64,000 nucleotides of DNA from Chryseobacterium culicis (GCF_002979755.1 NZ_PCPP01000007.1:1-64000), one strand, 5' to 3'. Counted from the stretch's first letter, positions 42,951-52,835 are shown. The notes: generated from the sequence alone by a model not told the origin. Numbers and translations: made by a program.

Positions 42951-44262
42951 AAGGAATTGATATTATAAAATTACTACCCAAATTAAGCTGGCTTGAAACA
43001 TTTATTTTTCCACCATAATTGGCAATGATTTTCTTCACGAAATAAAGCCCAAGTCCAAGCCCTTTGCTGTTGTGGATATTGTTGTTCTGTATTCTGTAGA
43101 ATTTTTCAAAAATGTTATTCAGTTCTTTCGTTTCCATGCCCTGGCCATTATCCGAAACTTTGATTTCTAATTGTTGAGAAGAGTTGCTGATGTTTACTTT
43201 AACAGCAGATGCCCCATATTTTACACTGTTTTCACAAAGGTTTTTAATCACTGTTTCCATCAGGTTTTTATCAAAAGGAAGATTTTGTGAAATTACATTT
43301 TCAAGGTTAAAATCAATATCAGGATACGTAACAGAAAGATCCTGAATGAAAAAGTTCCAGTCCTCAGGTTGTATTTCAATCATTTCATCCGGTATTTCGT
43401 CCTTATGAAGCTGAAACATCAGACTTTCAAGCCGTGAAATCTGACGGTCAACCAGAGGAAGTGTTTCCGGATTCCATTCTTTTTTTAATGCTTTTGATGC
43501 TATTTTTAACGTTGCGATCGGAGTTTTAAATTCGTGCGAAATGTTATCCACAATGGTGTGGAGAAATTCTACCTGCTTTTGCTGTTTGATCAGATTTCTG
43601 ATCGTGAAAATATACAGTAAAAGAACTCCTGAAAGCAGTATAATACAACAAATGATCAATAGAGTAAGCTCTTTGAAAACAATACTTTTTATATTTCTGA
43701 TTTCAAAATCAGTTTGGGTTTTGACAAGAAAAGTATTCCTTTTCTCAACATGGCCTTTATCCGTATCATTTCTTTTGGTGGTAGACGTTTCCCAACTTCC
43801 GTTACTGGCAATATGTGGGTTTTTAATCTTATCTTTTGTTTCAAAAATAACAATAGGTTCTGTGATTACTTTAGCGCTGTCCGGAAGATGTACAATAGAA
43901 AGGTATCGTATTCTTGAGGAAATCTCATAACCATCTTTCTGGTAACGGCTTTCGATATAATGGATCAGTCTTTCTCTGGCTGACTTTCTGTTTTCTATGA
44001 AATAATGTAAAAAATCTTTTTTGCTGATCTCCTTATTATGATATTGTATAATGATTTCCTGAAGAGAATCATCATTCCTTTCTTTGGCTTCCTGGATATC
44101 CTCAAGGTTGTCTGTGTAATGAGTAAGTCCGTCATTCACGGATCTGTAGATATCTCTTTCTTTTACCTGATAGGTTTTGTACATAAAATAAACCTGAATT
44201 CCCAGTAAAAGCAGGAACAGAGCGGCAAAAACCGAAATCAGAATTTTACTCTTGGCTATCAT
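42940..44262 (-). CDS. Sensor histidine kinase (system 2)
   Basis: Inner-membrane kinase of 440 residues with two transmembrane segments, about residues 8-28 and 200-222. The sensing region of about 170 residues between them is charged and unrecognised. HisKA box: DNISHEFKTPIATL with the phosphoacceptor His. Catalytic domain: NLCENSVKYGA N-box, DNGQGMETK G1 box, GLGLGLYFVKKI G2 box. Overlaps its regulator gene. It is transcribed away from the TonB-type barrel gene, which is the likely regulated target. Confidence 0.92.
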   Translation of the reverse strand: MIAKSKILISVFAALFLLLLGIQVYFMYKTYQVKERDIYRSVNDGLTHYTDNLEDIQEAKERNDDSLQEIIIQYHNKEISKKDFLHYFIENRKSARERLIHYIESRYQKDGYEISSRIRYLSIVHLPDSAKVITEPIVIFETKDKIKNPHIASNGSWETSTTKRNDTDKGHVEKRNTFLVKTQTDFEIRNIKSIVFKELTLLIICCIILLSGVLLLYIFTIRNLIKQQKQVEFLHTIVDNISHEFKTPIATLKIASKALKKEWNPETLPLVDRQISRLESLMFQLHKDEIPDEMIEIQPEDWNFFIQDLSVTYPDIDFNLENVISQNLPFDKNLMETVIKNLCENSVKYGASAVKVNISNSSQQLEIKVSDNGQGMETKELNNIFEKFYRIQNNNIHNSKGLGLGLYFVKKIIANYGGKINVSSQLNLGSNFIISIPYEN

Positions 44263-44311
44263 TCAAACAAAGATAAACGTTTAGGCGTTTTCCGGAAATG
44301 ATTATTTTATT

Positions 44312-44459
44312 ATTAACCTTCCATTAACCATTGTTTTAAATCGTAAAAAACAAAGCTTCATCCATTCCTCTGAATTTGGGAATATTGATAACAGAAAATA
44401 CATTAACCCATCATTAACCTTCTATTAACCATATTTCTTATAGTCAATATAGAATTTTG
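44312..44459 (+). promoter_or_regulatory. ATTAACC direct-repeat operator and -7 box of the TonB-type barrel gene
   Basis: ATTAACC occurs at 44312, 44323, 44402, 44413 and 44424. The spacing is 11 bases within each cluster (two copies, then three). A -7-like GAATTTTG at 44452-44459 starts 21 bases after the last repeat. One-helical-turn direct repeats are the usual arrangement for OmpR/PhoB-type dimers. The site lies between system 2 and its divergent neighbour. Confidence 0.65.
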
Positions 44460-44510
44460 TACCCGTAGAACAGAACTACGGTTTTGTTGAGTAGGATAAA
44501 AAAAATAGCC

Positions 44511-46880
44511 ATGTATAAGATTCTTTTTTTACTGTGTTTTCCAGTCTTGATTTTTGCCCAGAAACAAAAAACTGGAGGAACCATTATGAATACCGATAAT
44601 GAAAAACTTTCATCCATAAAGGTGGAAGTGTATAATGCCCAAAATGAATTAATCAAAGAATTAAAAACTGATGATAACGGAAAATTTGTATTGGAAGATA
44701 TTGCGGAGCAGGATGTAAAACTCGTCGTTAAAAATCAGGGATACTCTTTATTTGAGAAAAAGCTTGATCTGAAAGAAGCAGAACCTCTGAATATCATTCT
44801 TAAAAAGGAATCACAGGAAATAGAAGGAGTGGTTATGACGAAACGTAAACCGCTGGTGAAAAGAAAAGTAGATCGTCTGGAATTTAATGTGGAAAACAGT
44901 AATATTTCATCACTCAATGCCTGGGAAATTTTAAAAAATACACCAAGTGTCACCATCAATAATAGTGTATTGAGTGTAAAAGGAAGCACCGGAATTCTGG
45001 TAACAATTAATGATAAAAAAGTAATGCTGACGGGTGATGAACTCAAGAACCTTCTGGAAAATACACAGGGAGATGAGGTGAAATCAGTAGAAGTAATTAC
45101 CAATCCACCCGCAAAATATGAAGCCTCAGGAAGCGCAGTACTGAATATTGTCCTGAAAAAGAATAAAATCGAAGGCTACCGTGGAATTCTCTCCTCCAAA
45201 TATATACAGACACAATATGCGAAAGGCGTTTTTGGTCTTTCCCAATATTATAAAAAAGATAAACTTTCCGTTATGGGAAGCTACTATAGAGGGCTGGGAA
45301 CGTACTACCGGGAAGGAACAGATTATGTAAACTATCCGGAGAGCCAAACCCGATGGGTAAGTACAATGAACAGGAAGGATAAAAACACTAACCAGAATAC
45401 CCTGAATTTTAATGCGGAATATGAATTGGACAGCTTGACCAATATCAGCCTCAACTACTCAGGGTATTTTTCTCCGAAATCTTTCGGAGTTTATAATGTT
45501 CCTACACTGATCTATAACCAACAGGATGCTGTAGAATCTAATTATACCACGATCAATGACCACCGTTCCCGTTCCATCAATAATTCTGTAAGTTTTCAGA
45601 TAGACCGGAAGTTTAATAAGAAAAGCAGCCTTTCGTGGATTAATTATTTTACAGGAAATAATACAGATAAATATCAAAATGTGATCACCTATCTGAACTT
45701 TGCAGGGCAGCCGCCAGGAGAAGATAATTTTCTTACCCATAATAAAGCAGATGTTCAGTTGTATTCTACCCAGCTGGATTATCAGTGGAAAGCGGATAAA
45801 CTGGAGTTGGAATACGGAGCGAAGTATAGTTTTGTAAAGACAAACAGTCAGCTTGATTTCTCAGACAATGAGAATGGAATCCTGCAATACCGTCCTGAAA
45901 AGAGTAGTATTTTTGATTATAAAGAACAGAATTTTGCGTTGTATTCTTCATTAGCTTATAATATTGGAAAATGGAGTTTCAAAGGAGGACTCCGTGCAGA
46001 GATGACAGATCTTGAAGGAATCGTTTCCGAACCCTACGAACTGAATAAAAGTAACTATTGGAAACTTTTCCCTACTTTTTATGCACAGTATACCACAGAA
46101 AATAAACAGGAATTCGGGTTCTCCTATGGAAAAAGAATCAGCAGACCTTCCTATTCATGGCTGAATCCTGCGAAATCTTATTATAATCTGTTTTCCTACT
46201 ATCAGGGAGATCCAAAATTAAAAGCAACCATTACCCATAATCTCAATCTTACCTATTCCTGGAAAGACTGGAACCTGGATTTGTATTACCGAAAAGAAAT
46301 ATATCCGTCTATGGAAATTTCATATCAGGAACCAAGCACCAATAGTCTTATTTATTATTTCACCAATATTGAAAAAGGAGAAGCTTTCGGATTAAGCCTG
46401 TATAAAAACTTTCAGGTGAAGCCATGGTGGAATATCATCCTCTCTGAAAATCTGGAACACAACGAAAACTACTTCAAAGGAACGGACGGAATGCTGTATA
46501 AAAATCAGGTGTGGAACTGGGTTTCCAATATTTCTACAAGCTTTACTCTGGATAAAAACAGCGATTGGAAAATGGAAATGGGCCACCGCTACTATTCACC
46601 TGGTATACAGGGAACCTTTAGAATTTCTTCTCTCTGGTCAGCCTATTTTGTAATGAACAGGAAGTTTTTCAGCAAAAAACTTGAAGCCAGTCTTATTTTT
46701 ACCGATATTTTCAGATCCACTGGTCAGAAAGTCAGTACAAAATATGCGAATCAGGATAATTATTTTCTTGATTATTCAGATACCCAGGGAATAACGTTTT
46801 CATTGAAATTCAACTTTGGAAATCAATCCGTTAAAAATGCAAAAACAATCAAGAAGACAGCCGAACAGGAGCGATTATAG
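44511..46880 (+). CDS. TonB-dependent receptor-like outer-membrane barrel protein
   Basis: Outer-membrane protein of 789 residues. The start at 44511 is chosen because MYKILFLLCFPVLIFAQ is a clean signal peptide; the longer frame adds nine residues. A carboxypeptidase-regulatory-like sandwich covers about residues 20-110 (SIKVEVYN, DNGKFVLEDI). Residues 120-220 form a plug-like domain (NAWEILKNTPSV, VEVITNPPAKYEA). The remaining 570 residues are a large beta-barrel of the OMP_b-brl_3 type, with repeated aromatic strands and C-terminal LKFNF. No TonB box was recognised. Substrate unknown. It is transcribed divergently from system 2, across an operator-like region. Confidence 0.88.
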   Translation: MYKILFLLCFPVLIFAQKQKTGGTIMNTDNEKLSSIKVEVYNAQNELIKELKTDDNGKFVLEDIAEQDVKLVVKNQGYSLFEKKLDLKEAEPLNIILKKESQEIEGVVMTKRKPLVKRKVDRLEFNVENSNISSLNAWEILKNTPSVTINNSVLSVKGSTGILVTINDKKVMLTGDELKNLLENTQGDEVKSVEVITNPPAKYEASGSAVLNIVLKKNKIEGYRGILSSKYIQTQYAKGVFGLSQYYKKDKLSVMGSYYRGLGTYYREGTDYVNYPESQTRWVSTMNRKDKNTNQNTLNFNAEYELDSLTNISLNYSGYFSPKSFGVYNVPTLIYNQQDAVESNYTTINDHRSRSINNSVSFQIDRKFNKKSSLSWINYFTGNNTDKYQNVITYLNFAGQPPGEDNFLTHNKADVQLYSTQLDYQWKADKLELEYGAKYSFVKTNSQLDFSDNENGILQYRPEKSSIFDYKEQNFALYSSLAYNIGKWSFKGGLRAEMTDLEGIVSEPYELNKSNYWKLFPTFYAQYTTENKQEFGFSYGKRISRPSYSWLNPAKSYYNLFSYYQGDPKLKATITHNLNLTYSWKDWNLDLYYRKEIYPSMEISYQEPSTNSLIYYFTNIEKGEAFGLSLYKNFQVKPWWNIILSENLEHNENYFKGTDGMLYKNQVWNWVSNISTSFTLDKNSDWKMEMGHRYYSPGIQGTFRISSLWSAYFVMNRKFFSKKLEASLIFTDIFRSTGQKVSTKYANQDNYFLDYSDTQGITFSLKFNFGNQSVKNAKTIKKTAEQERL

Positions 46881-46954
46881 AATATTTTAATATAAAAGTT
46901 AATTGTGACAAAATATTGTTACTAAAGAATGATCGCCTGATGTTACATTTTCGT

Positions 46955-46962
46955 TATTTTTG
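46955..46962 (+). promoter_or_regulatory. -7 promoter element of the second M1 peptidase gene
   Basis: TATTTTTG matches TAnnTTTG exactly, 24 bases before the ATG at 46987, and it overlaps the earlier in-frame TTG at 46960. This supports the later start and suggests the peptidase has its own promoter. Confidence 0.5.
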
Positions 46963-46986
46963 ATACCTATCTTTAAAAAGATCGCT

Positions 46987-48852
46987 ATGAAGAAAATTTT
47001 TTCCGGAATGCTGATGGCAGTTTCTTTACTGCAATTGTCAGCTCAGGAATTGTATATGCCGAGGAATATCAAAAAAGCATATGAAACAGGAACACGTGAC
47101 ATCTCCGGTGCACCAGGTAAAAACTACTGGCAGAATAAAGGAGTGTATAATGTAGAGGTGAAAGTGGATGCCGGTACAAAGGTGGTTTCTGGAAAAGAAA
47201 CCATTGTTTATACCAACAACAGCCCCGATAATCTTAATGAACTTGCGATACGATTTGTCAATAATCTTCACAAGCCACAGTCGCCAAGATCAGGATTTGT
47301 ATCCAAAGATTTTCTGTCGTCTGGGCTAAAGATTAAATCTTTTATCGTAAACAACGTAAAATATGATATCGACAGTGACGACTGGAGTACCGTTGAAAAA
47401 GTAAAATTAAAATCAGCTTTAAAAGCTAAGTCGAAAGCTGAGGTTAAAATAGAATGGGAGTATCCATTGTCAGTACAGAGTGGAAGAGAAGGGCAGATTG
47501 ATCCTGAAACATTCTACGTGGCCTATTCTTTTCCAAGAATTTCCGTATATGATGATTACAATGGATGGGATATGCTTCAGCACTCAGACAGGCAGGAGTT
47601 TTATAATGATTTTAATGATTATAGTTTTGCCATCACGGCACCCAAAAATTATGTAGTTTGGGCTACCGGAGATTTTCTGAATCCGGAAGCTGTACTTCAG
47701 CCGGAATATTTAAAAAGATATAAAGCTTCCTTAAAAAGTGACAAGCTGATGCATGTTGCTACAGAGCAGGAAATGAAGTCCGGAAAAGTAACAAAGCAGA
47801 ATAAATGGAATGTCTGGAAGTTTAAAGCCAGTCATATTACAGATTTTTGTTTTGCGATGAGCAACCATTATGTTTGGGATGCTGCCAGCGTGCAGTTAAA
47901 AACAAAAAGAGCCAGCGTTCAGGCCGGATATAAATCAGGAGCTAAAGATTTTGAACATTATGTAGACTGGATGCGCTATAATCTGGATTGGTTCTCGAAA
48001 AACTGGCCGGGCGTAGAATATCCTTACAATGTAATGACAGCTATCCAGGGATATGCAGATATGGAATATCCAATGATGATCAATGATACCAGTATTCCTG
48101 ATGATCTTCAGGATGCAAGACTGACTGCAGATCATGAAATTGCTCATACCTATTTCCCTTTTTATATGGGAATCAACGAAACGAGATATGCATTCATGGA
48201 TGAAGGATGGGCTACCACGCTGGAATATCTGATCGGAATTGATGAAAACGGAGAAGCTGCTGCCACGGAATTTTATAAAAACTTCCGTGTTAAAAGATGG
48301 ATTAATGATGCATCTGCCGAACAGGATCAGCCCGTTATTACAATGAGTACCCAGGTGAGTGGAGCAGGATATGGAAACAATTCCTATGTGAAATCTTCTT
48401 TGTCTTATCTGGCTCTGAAAGATTATTTGGGAGATGAATTATTCAAAAAAGCATTACATCACTACATGGACAACTGGAATGGGAAACATCCGGTTCCATG
48501 GGATTATTTCAATTCTATGAATACAGGCTCAGGAAAAAATCTGAACTGGTTCTTCCAGAATTGGTTTTATACCAATAATTATATTGATTTAAAAGTAAGA
48601 GCAGCATCCCAGATGAATGATATGCTTACCGTAAACGTTGTCAACGTAGGTGGATTTGCCATTCCGTTTGATGCAATACTGGCATATGAAGATGGAACCA
48701 CAGAAAAACTGCATTTCTCACCTTCTGTCTGGGAAAAAGATCAGAAACTTACTGATCTGGTAATTCCTATTAAGAAGAAAGTAAAATCAGTACAGTTGGA
48801 TGGAGATCTCTTTATGGACTATACCCCGGAAGATAACTACAAAAAATTATAA
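46987..48852 (+). CDS. M1 family metallopeptidase (copy 2)
   Basis: Exported zinc peptidase of 621 residues. I start at 46987, where MKKIFSGMLMAVSLLQLSAQ is a signal peptide. The active site is HEIAH (His383, Glu384, His387), with DEGWATTLEY supplying the third zinc ligand. The GxMEN position reads YADMEYPM. The N-terminal domain matches copy 1 (GKNYWQNKGVYNVEVKV, VYTNNSPDNL). The two enzymes are paralogous but well diverged. It follows the TonB-type barrel by 106 bases, and a shared terminator ends it together with the converging PAP2 gene. Confidence 0.92.
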   Translation: MKKIFSGMLMAVSLLQLSAQELYMPRNIKKAYETGTRDISGAPGKNYWQNKGVYNVEVKVDAGTKVVSGKETIVYTNNSPDNLNELAIRFVNNLHKPQSPRSGFVSKDFLSSGLKIKSFIVNNVKYDIDSDDWSTVEKVKLKSALKAKSKAEVKIEWEYPLSVQSGREGQIDPETFYVAYSFPRISVYDDYNGWDMLQHSDRQEFYNDFNDYSFAITAPKNYVVWATGDFLNPEAVLQPEYLKRYKASLKSDKLMHVATEQEMKSGKVTKQNKWNVWKFKASHITDFCFAMSNHYVWDAASVQLKTKRASVQAGYKSGAKDFEHYVDWMRYNLDWFSKNWPGVEYPYNVMTAIQGYADMEYPMMINDTSIPDDLQDARLTADHEIAHTYFPFYMGINETRYAFMDEGWATTLEYLIGIDENGEAAATEFYKNFRVKRWINDASAEQDQPVITMSTQVSGAGYGNNSYVKSSLSYLALKDYLGDELFKKALHHYMDNWNGKHPVPWDYFNSMNTGSGKNLNWFFQNWFYTNNYIDLKVRAASQMNDMLTVNVVNVGGFAIPFDAILAYEDGTTEKLHFSPSVWEKDQKLTDLVIPIKKKVKSVQLDGDLFMDYTPEDNYKKL

Positions 48853-48855
48853 AGG

Positions 48856-48881
48856 AAAAGCCTTCAGTTCTGAAGGCTTTT
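48856..48881. terminator. Bidirectional terminator between M1 and PAP2 genes
   Basis: AAAAGCCTTCAG and CTGAAGGCTTTT are perfect 12-base arms around TT, with T-rich ends on both strands. Confidence 0.9.
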
Positions 48882-48886
48882 GTATT

Positions 48887-50272
48887 TTAAAAATAGGCGG
48901 TTAATCTTAAACCTAATGTAATATAACTGATTTTTTCTTTAGCAATCATGTTGTTAAGTTCCTGATCCAGTTCCTCACTGCCCTTCACATCATCACTAAA
49001 TTGATAAGTGATCGTAGAATTGATTTGATTGTAATCCGTATAAAAAGTAAGACCTACTCCCGGATTGAACTTGTAGGTCATGGAAGCACCTGTATTCCAG
49101 CGGAAAGCTGGTTTAGGCTTATATTTGGCTATCTGAAGTTCATGATTAGGAGCATCTATTTCATCCCCTTTTAAAAATACTTTTCCACTTGCAGTGGCGG
49201 CATATCCTCCGATAAGCTTTAAAGTAAGATGCCAGTTAGGCGAGAATTCATGAGACAAATAAGGGCCAATACCTGCAGACAGGAATCCCATGGATTGTGT
49301 TTTTAATTCGTGGTTGCCAAAATCCTGCCCGTCATCAAAGGCTATTCTTTGAGATTTGATAGGGAAGCTGCTGAAAGTTATATCTGCACCCACACCCCAT
49401 TTTTTTGAAAAGAAATAAGCGCCTTCCAATCCGCCCTCAAAACCGTTTTGTTTTTTGTCATCCAGTTCAGATTCTCTCAGGAAGTTGGTTGTTCCCAGTG
49501 CAATACCAGACTTTAGGGCAAGAAAAGAGGGATAATCATTTCCTTGTATTCTTGATAAGATACTTAAATTATCTCCTTTATTTTTATAGATCTTATCAAT
49601 AAAAAAATATCCGAGTTCTGTAGATATAATTCCGATACCGGCACCGGCAAGAATATCGGGAACCCAGTGTCTGTTATTTAAATTTCGTCCAAGTCCAGTA
49701 ATGGTGGCAGAACCATATCCTGCAATGCTGTAGGCAGGGTTTACGATGCCATATTCCTTGTGAAGAAAACTGGCATTGGTAAATGCCATAGCCGTATGTC
49801 CTGAGGGAAAAGAGTTGTTGTTGGATCCATCCGGACGTTCCACTTTTGCTGTATATTTGATAGAATTAACTAAAATAGCCATAATAGCTAAGCTTGTCCC
49901 ATAAGATAAGGTTGCTCTTCCAATATTATTTCTACCTTTTACACCGGCTAATTTTAATCCGTAAACGGCTACAGCAGGAGCATATTGCAGATAATCATCA
50001 TATTTGACTTTGAAGTTGGGAAGGTATCGGTTTCTTACCTCACGGATATTCTCTTTTTGCCCCCATGTGGCAGCGGCTGCAGTAAAAAGAAGGGCTGGGG
50101 CTACTGATTTTTTTACCCATTCTTTTTGGAAAAAAGGAGTTTTCTCCTGAATAGTATATCCTGAATTAATGAGTGCTAGGTCTTCCTTGAGATTTCTGGA
50201 TGGGATGGTATCTTGTGCTTTAATACAGTATAAATGCAACAGTATTCCTGATGCTAATGCAATTTTTTTCAT
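48887..50272 (-). CDS. PAP2-family phosphatase fused to an outer-membrane-like barrel
   Basis: A 461-residue envelope protein with a signal peptide (MKKIALASGILLHLYCIKA). Residues about 55-235 are a PAP2/type 2 phosphatidic acid phosphatase domain: KYTAKVERPDG, the SFPSGHTAMAF motif and LGRNLNNRHWVPDILAGAGIG, which carry the catalytic His and Arg/Asp residues. The final 210 residues alternate polar and aromatic strands (GVGADITFSSFP, LTFYTDYNQIN, TLGLRLTAYF), ending in an aromatic residue as outer-membrane barrels do. Likely dephosphorylates lipid or undecaprenyl-type phosphate; the exact substrate and the membrane are inferred. Confidence 0.82.
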   Translation of the reverse strand: MKKIALASGILLHLYCIKAQDTIPSRNLKEDLALINSGYTIQEKTPFFQKEWVKKSVAPALLFTAAAATWGQKENIREVRNRYLPNFKVKYDDYLQYAPAVAVYGLKLAGVKGRNNIGRATLSYGTSLAIMAILVNSIKYTAKVERPDGSNNNSFPSGHTAMAFTNASFLHKEYGIVNPAYSIAGYGSATITGLGRNLNNRHWVPDILAGAGIGIISTELGYFFIDKIYKNKGDNLSILSRIQGNDYPSFLALKSGIALGTTNFLRESELDDKKQNGFEGGLEGAYFFSKKWGVGADITFSSFPIKSQRIAFDDGQDFGNHELKTQSMGFLSAGIGPYLSHEFSPNWHLTLKLIGGYAATASGKVFLKGDEIDAPNHELQIAKYKPKPAFRWNTGASMTYKFNPGVGLTFYTDYNQINSTITYQFSDDVKGSEELDQELNNMIAKEKISYITLGLRLTAYF

Positions 50273-50309
50273 CGTTGTGGTGTTGAAATTTATGTCGCGT
50301 AAAAATATT

Positions 50310-50339
50310 AAAAAAATCTATCCCAATAATTGAGATAGA
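50310..50339 (-). terminator. Terminator after M43 metalloprotease copy 1
   Basis: On the minus strand TCTATCTCAAT pairs with ATTGGGATAGA (one G-U) and is followed by T7. A closely similar stem follows copy 2. Confidence 0.8.
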
Positions 50340-50371
50340 CTATTTTTATTTCTTTTATAATATGCGGCTAA

Positions 50372-51385
50372 TTATCTTAATCCAGCTCTAGGTCCGGATG
50401 CTGCTACTACAGCCTGCATTCTTGTTTTTTGATTAGCGGAGAACATAAACATAGATTTGTCATCTACATAATCCATATAGTTCATGAACATCTGAGAGCG
50501 GCTTACTCCTCCACAAACTCTGTTTAGAGGATAGGTAGGATTACCGTAGTTAGGGCCGGGAGAAGTAGGAGTGTCATTAGAGTAATCTGTCTGGCATCCT
50601 GCATCAGAAGATCCCCAAAGGTGCGGAAGGTTTAGGTAATGTCCTACTTCATGTGTTACAGTTCTTCCCAGGTTGAACGGAGCAGAAGCACCCGTTTTTC
50701 CTATGTACTGGTAACCTATTACAAGACCGTCATACCATTGTCCTGCATTTTCTGGGTAATAAGCGTAGCCTAAAGTTCCAGGCTGGTTGTTTTCGTCAAG
50801 TATTGAATTGACAACCCAAATATTCATATTTTTAGTTACATCAGTAGCGTCAATCCCTCCTGTACTGGCTTTTTTCATCTGTTCAAGATCAGATCTCCAG
50901 CCTGTTTTTGTGCTCTGCTTGCGGTTGGTTGCCACTAATTTGAAACGGATTTTTACATCGCCTGCTGCTGAAGGCTGAAATGCAGAAGGAATTTTTGTAA
51001 CGTCAGAATTCGTTCCTCCATAGTCAGCATTGAGTACAGCAATTTGCTCTGCAATTCTTGCATCAGAAACATTTTGCGTAGAAGTGTTATAGATTACATT
51101 AAAAACAACCGGGATTTCAACTGTTCCATCTGCAAGAACTTTTCCCACTTTCAGGTCATTGATAAAGCTTTGAGTGCGTGATTCGATTTCTTCTGCTTTT
51201 AAGCGTAATGAAGGATCTTTTTGTAACATTTTAGCCCTCAATTCTTCAGAAGGACAGGATTTTTTAAAGGCGCTTGGAGCAGAAGCTTCCTGGTCCATAG
51301 ACGCTTCGTTTTGATTGGTTAGGCTGTCAGTGTTACACGCCGACATAAAGCCCAGAACTAGGGCTCCAAATAGGAATTTTTTCAT
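50372..51385 (-). CDS. M43 (pappalysin-type) zinc metalloprotease lipoprotein, copy 1
   Basis: Exported lipoprotein of 337 residues. Lipobox GFMSAC has Cys near residue 17. The protease domain begins near 85 (VEIPVVFNVIYNTS). The metzincin zinc motif is HEVGHYLNLPHLWG near residue 245 (HExxHxxxxxH), and the Met-turn is in FMNYMDYVDD near 310. A Cys pair (CQTDY and VCGG) is conserved with copy 2 and typical of pappalysin/cytophagalysin. It is likely anchored in the outer membrane or surface-exposed and degrades protein outside the cell. Copy 2 lies upstream in the same orientation with 431 bases between. Confidence 0.93.
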   Translation of the reverse strand: MKKFLFGALVLGFMSACNTDSLTNQNEASMDQEASAPSAFKKSCPSEELRAKMLQKDPSLRLKAEEIESRTQSFINDLKVGKVLADGTVEIPVVFNVIYNTSTQNVSDARIAEQIAVLNADYGGTNSDVTKIPSAFQPSAAGDVKIRFKLVATNRKQSTKTGWRSDLEQMKKASTGGIDATDVTKNMNIWVVNSILDENNQPGTLGYAYYPENAGQWYDGLVIGYQYIGKTGASAPFNLGRTVTHEVGHYLNLPHLWGSSDAGCQTDYSNDTPTSPGPNYGNPTYPLNRVCGGVSRSQMFMNYMDYVDDKSMFMFSANQKTRMQAVVAASGPRAGLR

Positions 51386-51403
51386 ATCGTTATAATATAA
51401 TTT

Positions 51404-51446
51404 GGTTGAGGGTGTGAAATTATATTATTTGAAATTAATATGCAAG
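51404..51446 (-). promoter_or_regulatory. Conserved upstream module shared by both M43 genes (copy 1)
   Basis: A 43-base stretch here matches 52836-52878 with only two mismatches and lies at a similar distance from each start codon. Read on the minus strand it holds TTGCATA and, about 19 bases later, TATAATTTC, which fit a flavobacterial -33/-7 pair. It is likely the shared promoter. The rest of the 51447-51761 gap is AT-rich and shows no gene. Confidence 0.6.
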
Positions 51447-51761
51447 GTTTTTCTTAAAATGTTTGATAAATGTTTAAATTATCATTATTTTACTTGAATT
51501 AAAATCAAATAAAATAACATTGTGTTGAATTTTAGTTAATTTTATTTATTTGTTTTATATTTCACATTTAAGTGTATTTTAAATGTAAATAATTTTATTG
51601 TTTTTCTATTATTTGTAGAATATTTTTTACATTAAAGCAGGTTATGAATGATCTTTAAAAGCGGGAGATTTCTTATCCTATTCTCTTCAGTACTCCTGTA
51701 GGATTTATGGTTTTAATACCTTTTATTGTTATATTCCTGAAGTTTAAGTAAAGTATAAACA

Positions 51762-51794
51762 TAAAAAAATCTATCTCAAAGCTGAGATAGATTT
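51762..51794 (-). terminator. Terminator after M43 metalloprotease copy 2
   Basis: AAATCTATCTCA and TGAGATAGATTT are perfect 12-base arms around a four-base loop, with a T-run on the minus strand. It is nearly the same stem as that after copy 1. Confidence 0.85.
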
Positions 51795-51816
51795 AAATTA
51801 TATAAAAAATTTTATT

Positions 51817-52821
51817 TTAGTACACTCTCAATCCTGATCTTGCACCAGAAGAGGCTACAACAGACTGCATTCTTGTTTTTTGTCCTGCAGAGAACATAAA
51901 CATTGCTGCATCATCTACATAATCCATGTAGTTCATAAACATTACAGATCTTTGTACACCACTACAAGTGTTGTAAAGTGGATAAGAAGGTTTTCCGTAA
52001 TTGGCAGTAGTCTGCGTAGGAGTATCACTTACCTGGTCATTTCCGCAATTAGCATCTCCCCAGATATGTCTTAAGTTTAAGTAATGACCTACTTCATGCG
52101 TTGCTGTTCTTCCCAGGTTGAAAGGAGATGAAGCTCCCGTTTTTCCGAAATATGGAGCGGCTATTACAACACCGTCGTTCCATAATCCTGAAGATTCCGG
52201 GAAAGTGGCATATCCAAGAATTGTGCGGCCCTGACTGGTCATTTTGCCTACAACCCATAAATTTAGATAATTGGTAGGGTTAGTGGCATCAATTCCTCCT
52301 TTAGAGGCTTTTTTCATATCATCATTAGTGGCCCAGCTTGTTTTTGAAGTGGATTTTCTAACGGTGTTTACCAATCTGAATTTTACTTTTGTATCCCCGG
52401 AACTTACGGTCTGGAATTCAGTAGGAATTTTGTTGGCATCGCTGTTAGTCCCTGAATAGTCGGCATTCAGTACCGAAATCTGCTCAGCAATTCTTGCATC
52501 AGAAACGTTTTCAGCTGTAGTTTTGTATATAACATTTACCACCACCGGAATTTCTACAGTACCGTCTGCAAGAACTTTTCCGAATTTCAGATCATTGGCA
52601 AATTTCTCTGTATTGGTTTCCAGTGCAGCAAATCTTTGTTGAAGTTCAGGACTTTTTTTCAATGCTTCCTGTCTGATTTCCTCAGAAGCACAGCCTCTTT
52701 GAGCTAAACTGGCAGAAGTTATAGGTTCGTCAGTTGTGTTTTCGTTTTGATTGGTGATGCTGTCATTGTTACACGCAGCCATTACACTGAGCATAAAAGC
52801 TCCAAATAATAGTTTTTTCAT
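51817..52821 (-). CDS. M43 (pappalysin-type) zinc metalloprotease lipoprotein, copy 2
   Basis: A 334-residue lipoprotein paralogous to copy 1 and very similar along its whole length. Lipobox SVMAAC has Cys near residue 17. Zinc motif HEVGHYLNLRHIWG near residue 242, and Met-turn FMNYMDYVDD. Conserved signatures include VLADGTVEIPVV and SDARIAEQISVLNADYSG. The promoter region and terminator are also shared with copy 1, so the duplication was recent and covered the whole transcription unit. Divergence is concentrated near the N-terminus and in substrate loops. Confidence 0.93.
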   Translation of the reverse strand: MKKLLFGAFMLSVMAACNNDSITNQNENTTDEPITSASLAQRGCASEEIRQEALKKSPELQQRFAALETNTEKFANDLKFGKVLADGTVEIPVVVNVIYKTTAENVSDARIAEQISVLNADYSGTNSDANKIPTEFQTVSSGDTKVKFRLVNTVRKSTSKTSWATNDDMKKASKGGIDATNPTNYLNLWVVGKMTSQGRTILGYATFPESSGLWNDGVVIAAPYFGKTGASSPFNLGRTATHEVGHYLNLRHIWGDANCGNDQVSDTPTQTTANYGKPSYPLYNTCSGVQRSVMFMNYMDYVDDAAMFMFSAGQKTRMQSVVASSGARSGLRVY

Positions 52822-52835
52822 ATCAAAATCATTTA

